Of a DNA stretch of 64,000 nt, positions 60,116 through 64,000 are shown one piece after another; positions within the stretch are counted from its first letter, which is position 1, and every line of letters begins with the position of its first letter. Source of the DNA: JAGNZR01 sp051652785 (GTDB lineage: Bacteria; Fusobacteriota; Fusobacteriia; Fusobacteriales; Fusobacteriaceae); contig JBOFUX010000087.1 of assembly GCA_051652785.1 (NCBI GenBank), forward strand, positions 35,615 through 99,614, in the 5' to 3' direction. A program made the position numbers and the translations under genes. The notes beneath the pieces were generated by a model. The model was not told the origin of the DNA. It made no database searches and saw nothing but the letters and a program-made list of their open reading frames with translations.

Positions 60116-60154
60116 AAAATTATTAATCTTCAAATAAATATTTGGAGGTAAAAT

Positions 60155-61978
60155 ATGTGTGGAATAGTTGGTTATGTAGGGAATGGAGATGCTGTAGAAA
60201 TTATTTTAGAGGGGTTATCTAAGCTAGAATATAGAGGATATGATTCAGCGGGAGTAGCCCTTATCAAAAATGGTAAAATAATAATTGAAAAAAAAAGTGG
60301 AAAGCTGAATAATTTGAAACAGCACCTAAAAAAAACTCCTGTTCTATCTAAAACTGGAATCGGGCATACGAGATGGGCAACACATGGGGAACCGACGGAT
60401 ATTAATTCTCACCCTCATTATAGCGAAGATAAAAGTGTTGCAGTAGTTCATAATGGAATAATAGAAAATTATATTCAGTTAAAAAAAGAGTTGCAGAAAA
60501 AAGGGTATAAATTTATTTCTGAAACTGATACAGAAGTTATTGCTCATCTTTTTCATTTTTATTATGAAGGAGATCTAATTGTAACACTTAGAAAAATTCT
60601 GAATATTGTGAGAGGTTCTTATGCTTTTGGAATTGTTCATGAAAAACATCCAGATGAATTATTATGTGCAAGAAAAGATAGTCCTTTAGTTATAGGAATT
60701 GGTAAAAATCAAAACTTTATAGCTTCAGATGTACCTGCTCTTTTAAAGTATACAAAAAATGTGTACTTTTTAGAAAATGGAGATTATGCTAAAATTGGAA
60801 AAAAAAATATTGAAATTTATAATAATGAAAATAAAATAATAACAAGAGAAAAACATGAAATAAAATGGACCTTAGAGCAAGCCACAAAAAGTGGTTATCC
60901 ACATTTTATGATAAAAGAGATATATGAGCAACCGAAAACATTAGAGGAAACATTAAAAAGAAGAATTAAAAAGGATTATTCTATTGATTTTGATAGAGTA
61001 TTTCAAAAAAAAGAACTAGAAAATATTAAAGATATTTATATAGTTTCTTGCGGAACTGCCTATAATGCTGGCTTACAAGGAGAATATGCAATTGAAAAAA
61101 TTGCAAAGCTAAGAGTAGATGTAGAAATTTCATCTGAATTTAGATTCAATATCCCTTTATTTAATAAAAATACATTGACTATATTTGTTAGTCAGTCTGG
61201 GGAAACATTGGATACGTTTTTAGCTATGAAAGAATGTAAAAAAAATGGAGCAGTGACGTTAGCAATAACCAATGTAGTAGGTTCAAGTATAGCTAGAGAA
61301 GCTGATAAAGTTATCTATACTATGGCAGGTCCTGAAATAGCAGTTGCCTCGACAAAAGCATATACCAATCAAGTTTTAACATTATTCCTTTTTGCAATAT
61401 ATTTAGGAGAGTTGAAAAAAACTATAACTACTGAAGAAAAAATAATACTACTTGATGAATTAAAAAGTATACCTGAAAAAATAAATAAAATTTTTAAATT
61501 TGAAGAAAAAATAAAAGAGATAGCTCAAGAGTTGAAAGAAGTTAAGAATGGTTTTTATATTGGAAGAGGGCTGGATTATAAAGTAGCTCTAGAAGGATCA
61601 CTTAAAATGAAAGAAGTTTCATATATTCATACAGAAGCTTTTCCTTCGGGAGAATTAAAACATGGAACTATTGCCTTGATAGAGAAAGAGATACCAGTAA
61701 TAGTTTTAGCTACGCAAAAAGATTTAATAGAAAAATCAATTTCTAATATAAAAGAATTAAAAGCGAGAGAAGCAAAAATAATAACTATAGCTCAAGAGTC
61801 AGCGAAAGAATTATCTGAAGTTTCAGATAGAATAATATATATTCCTGATACATTAGCTCTAATAAGTGGTTTATTATCAGTTATTCCCCTTCAGCTACTA
61901 GCCTATTATGTTTCAATATATAAAAATATAGATGTAGATAAACCAAGAAATCTTGCAAAGTCAGTTACCGTAGAGTAG
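60155..61978 (+). CDS. glmS: Glutamine-fructose-6-phosphate aminotransferase (isomerizing)
   Basis: Makes glucosamine 6-phosphate, the first step to UDP-GlcNAc. 607 residues. Cys2 is the nucleophile of the N-terminal glutaminase (MCGIVGYVGNGDAVEIIL), with GIGHTRWATHGEP and SDTD-like SETDTEVIAHL. The two SIS domains hold SCGTAYNAGLQGEYAIEK, SQSGETLDTFLAMKE and SGELKHGTIAL. The C-terminal KPRNLAKSVTVE is typical. Controlled by the ribozyme, so product feeds back on mRNA. Confidence 0.98.
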   Translation: MCGIVGYVGNGDAVEIILEGLSKLEYRGYDSAGVALIKNGKIIIEKKSGKLNNLKQHLKKTPVLSKTGIGHTRWATHGEPTDINSHPHYSEDKSVAVVHNGIIENYIQLKKELQKKGYKFISETDTEVIAHLFHFYYEGDLIVTLRKILNIVRGSYAFGIVHEKHPDELLCARKDSPLVIGIGKNQNFIASDVPALLKYTKNVYFLENGDYAKIGKKNIEIYNNENKIITREKHEIKWTLEQATKSGYPHFMIKEIYEQPKTLEETLKRRIKKDYSIDFDRVFQKKELENIKDIYIVSCGTAYNAGLQGEYAIEKIAKLRVDVEISSEFRFNIPLFNKNTLTIFVSQSGETLDTFLAMKECKKNGAVTLAITNVVGSSIAREADKVIYTMAGPEIAVASTKAYTNQVLTLFLFAIYLGELKKTITTEEKIILLDELKSIPEKINKIFKFEEKIKEIAQELKEVKNGFYIGRGLDYKVALEGSLKMKEVSYIHTEAFPSGELKHGTIALIEKEIPVIVLATQKDLIEKSISNIKELKAREAKIITIAQESAKELSEVSDRIIYIPDTLALISGLLSVIPLQLLAYYVSIYKNIDVDKPRNLAKSVTVE

Positions 61979-61992
61979 TACATGGAGGAAGT

Positions 61993-63768
61993 ATGAGAAT
62001 TATAGATAAAATTAAATTAGTAAGAGAACATATGAAAAAAAATGAAATTAATGCTTATTTAGTTACTTCATCTGATTATCATCAAAGTGAGTATATAGGT
62101 GATTATTTCAAAATAAGAGAATATTTATCAGGATTTAGTGGTTCCTTTGGAAATTTAGTAATAACAGAAAATAATTGTGCACTCTGGACTGATGGAAGGT
62201 ATGAGGTACAAGGGAAAAGTGAACTTGAAGAAACAGAAATAACTCTTTATATAGTTAATACAAAAGAAACTCCAGAATTAAAGACGTGGATAAAAGATAA
62301 CATACCTGAAAAAGGGATTCTAGCCTTTGATGGAAGAACAGTATCCGCAAAGTTAGGAATAGAATTGAAAGAATATTTATGCGATAAAAATATCAATTTA
62401 AAAGAGGACTGGGATATTATTGATGAGATTTGGAAGGATAGACCAGTTATGGAAAAAACAAAAGCATTTATACTAGAGGAAAAATTTTCTGGAAAATCTG
62501 TAAAAGAAAAGTTACTAGATATTAGAGAAAAAATGAGAAAAGAAAAGATAGAAACAATTATTATGATAACATTAGATGATATAGCATGGCTATTCAATTT
62601 AAGAGGGCGAGATATAAAAAATACCCCGGTAAATTTATCTTATGCCATTATAGGGAAAGAAGATTGCTGTTTATATATAGCAAAGGAAAAATTAGATGAA
62701 AGTATATTAGAAGTATTAACTAGAAATAAAATCAATGTAAAAGAGTATAATACAATTTATAAAGATACTAAAAATTTAAAAGTAGATGGGAAAATATTAA
62801 TTGATAGCTCTGGATTAAATTTTTCTTTGTACAATTCTTTAGAAGGGAAAATAATTATAGATGAATTACTTCCGTCAACATATATGAAATCTGTAAAAAA
62901 CGATATTGAAATAAAAAACACTAAGCATGCACACTTAAAAGATGGTGTTGCTGTAACAAAATTTTTATATTGGTTAAAAAATGTTGTGGGAAAAGAATAT
63001 ATAGATGAATTAAGTGCGGCTAAAAAAATGGAACAATACAGAAAGGAACAGGAGTTGTATATAGAACCAAGTTTTAATACAATATCGGCCTATATGTGTA
63101 ATGCAGCTATGCCACATTATACAGCTACTTTAAAAAAATATTCAGAAATAAAAAATAAAGGATTGTATTTAATAGATTCAGGTGGGCAATATTTAGATGG
63201 AACTACTGATATAACAAGAACAATTGCAGTGGGAGAAGTAACGTCAGAATTAAAAAAAGATTATACCCTAGTCTTAAAGGGAATGTTGTCGTTATCTAAA
63301 GTAAAATTTTTATCAGGAACAACAGGTACTAATCTAGATATATTAGCAAGACAAGCTATGTGGGAAGAAGGAATTAATTTTAATCATGGAACGGGACATG
63401 GTATAGGACACGTACTAGGAGTTCACGAAGGTCCATATGGAATAAGAATGGCAAATAACCCATATGTATTAGAACCAGGTATAATTCTAAGTAATGAACC
63501 AGGGATTTATGTACAAGGTTCTCACGGAATAAGAATAGAGAATGAAATGATAGTTAGAGATTTTAAGAAAACATCATTTGGTAAATTTTATAAATTTGAA
63601 ACTTTAACTATGGCACCAATAGATTTAGACCCGGTAGAAATTTCAATGTTATCTAAAGAGGAAAAAAATTATTTAAATGATTATCACAATGAAGTATATA
63701 AAAATATTTCAATTTATTTAAATGATAAAGAACGGGAATGGCTGAAAAATACAACACGAAAAATATAA
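61993..63768 (+). CDS. Xaa-Pro aminopeptidase (M24B, large form)
   Basis: 591 residues. Two creatinase-like N-terminal domains (about 1-300) precede the pita-bread M24 domain. Metal ligands are visible in DSGGQYLDGTTDITRTI (two Asp), HGTGHGIGHVLGVHEGP (His), SNEPGIY (Glu) and GIRIENEM (Glu). Removes N-terminal residues before proline in cytosolic peptides. It is 15 nt downstream of glmS with GGAGG before the ATG. The length matches the long PepP-like forms of Fusobacteria and Firmicutes. Confidence 0.94.
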   Translation: MRIIDKIKLVREHMKKNEINAYLVTSSDYHQSEYIGDYFKIREYLSGFSGSFGNLVITENNCALWTDGRYEVQGKSELEETEITLYIVNTKETPELKTWIKDNIPEKGILAFDGRTVSAKLGIELKEYLCDKNINLKEDWDIIDEIWKDRPVMEKTKAFILEEKFSGKSVKEKLLDIREKMRKEKIETIIMITLDDIAWLFNLRGRDIKNTPVNLSYAIIGKEDCCLYIAKEKLDESILEVLTRNKINVKEYNTIYKDTKNLKVDGKILIDSSGLNFSLYNSLEGKIIIDELLPSTYMKSVKNDIEIKNTKHAHLKDGVAVTKFLYWLKNVVGKEYIDELSAAKKMEQYRKEQELYIEPSFNTISAYMCNAAMPHYTATLKKYSEIKNKGLYLIDSGGQYLDGTTDITRTIAVGEVTSELKKDYTLVLKGMLSLSKVKFLSGTTGTNLDILARQAMWEEGINFNHGTGHGIGHVLGVHEGPYGIRMANNPYVLEPGIILSNEPGIYVQGSHGIRIENEMIVRDFKKTSFGKFYKFETLTMAPIDLDPVEISMLSKEEKNYLNDYHNEVYKNISIYLNDKEREWLKNTTRKI

Positions 63769-63812
63769 GTGTTTCAAATGTAAAATCTGCATCTAATGCG
63801 AATAAAAAAAAT

Positions 63813-63856
63813 AAAAAAAGAATCTATGTATTTATAAAAAAAATAGATTCTTTTTT
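63813..63856. terminator. Intrinsic terminator after the aminopeptidase gene
   Basis: AAAAAAAGAATCTAT (63813-63827) and ATAGATTCTTTTTT (63843-63856) form the stem. Confidence 0.8.
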
Positions 63857-63872
63857 ATTTTAAAAAAAAGTG

Positions 63873-63901
63873 TTGACCAAATATAATAACTATGATATTA
63901 T
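63873..63901 (+). promoter_or_regulatory. Consensus promoter firing out of the window
   Basis: TTGACC (63873-63878), exactly 17 nt, TATTAT (63896-63901). The following ~100 nt have hairpin-forming TTGTCCACAAC/GTTGTAGGGCAA and GTTCTT-GAAA-AAGAAC but no ORF before the window ends. A leader of a stable RNA operon is plausible. Confidence 0.6.
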
Positions 63902-64000
63902 TTATCTTGTCCACAACGAAAAGGTTGTAGGGCAAACAAAAGGACATTAACAACAGAATAGAGAAGAAAAAAAGTTCTTGAAAAAGAACAATGTCAAAAC

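Noticed and set aside
1..64000. CRISPR array, tRNA, rRNA or intact insertion sequence
   Set aside because: I found no regularly spaced repeats, no cloverleaf with a TTCGANTC arm, and no transposase or terminal inverted repeats flanking a gene.

Overview
The window looks like a chromosomal segment of a low-GC Fusobacteria-type bacterium (Fusobacterium, Cetobacterium, Ilyobacter or a relative). The reasons are strongly AT-rich DNA with AT-rich codons, a Gram-positive-type replicase (PolC) and a glmS ribozyme next to outer-membrane functions (MlaA-like protein, LPP20-like and ankyrin lipoproteins), and many GGAGG-led genes with TTG or GTG starts. I saw no tRNA, rRNA, CRISPR array, prophage or intact insertion sequence. 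Species assignment is inference.

Layout. 1-805: 3' part of a LacI-family regulator. 858-9793 (minus): two housekeeping blocks, accD-accA-pfkA-orf103-recR, then a GH-like lipoprotein, truB, typA and an ankyrin lipoprotein. 10010-13635 (plus): aroQ-type chorismate mutase, LPP20-like lipoprotein, citC and fused citXG. 13581-15203: a candidate preQ1-I riboswitch, a terminator, a radical SAM protein and a YhhQ transporter, which together look like a queuosine-salvage unit; an RluA-type pseudouridine synthase follows. 16247-19073: a membrane nucleotide-sugar 4,6-dehydratase (CapD/WbpM type) and a Wzz-like protein. 19209-20288 (minus): a Rep_3-like winged-helix protein. 20544-23298: cellobiose-type PTS permease and GH4 6-phospho-glycosidase. 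23432-26814 (minus): gltX and proS. 27047-28834: TSUP permease, msrA and a small 2[4Fe-4S] ferredoxin. 29056-32805: DAHP synthase, pgeF, split ThrE exporter and YqhQ. 33022-36375: AbgT transporter, class V aminotransferase and a small secreted protein.

36376-37134 is the largest gene-free stretch. It holds a 64-nt terminator hairpin, a higher-GC block with two mutually exclusive foldings, and a consensus promoter followed about 75 nt after its predicted start by an intrinsic terminator (candidate small RNA). 37135-45757 is one long information-processing operon (hpt-rsmA-DUF4911-khpA-rimM-trmD-gamma-CA-RNA methyltransferase-polC). Then come threonine dehydratase, a secreted alpha/beta hydrolase with an MlaA homologue, a DUF2156 protein, ptsH-ptsI with a terminator between them, an Na/Pi symporter (minus), potABC without potD, a cyclophilin lipoprotein, a second split ThrE pair and a TrmN6-like methyltransferase (minus). 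The window ends with glmS under its ribozyme, a pepP-type aminopeptidase, and a consensus promoter at 63873 that fires out of the window.

The most interesting parts are the queuosine-salvage unit, the structured DNA at 36500-36760, and the chromosomal Rep_3-like protein.
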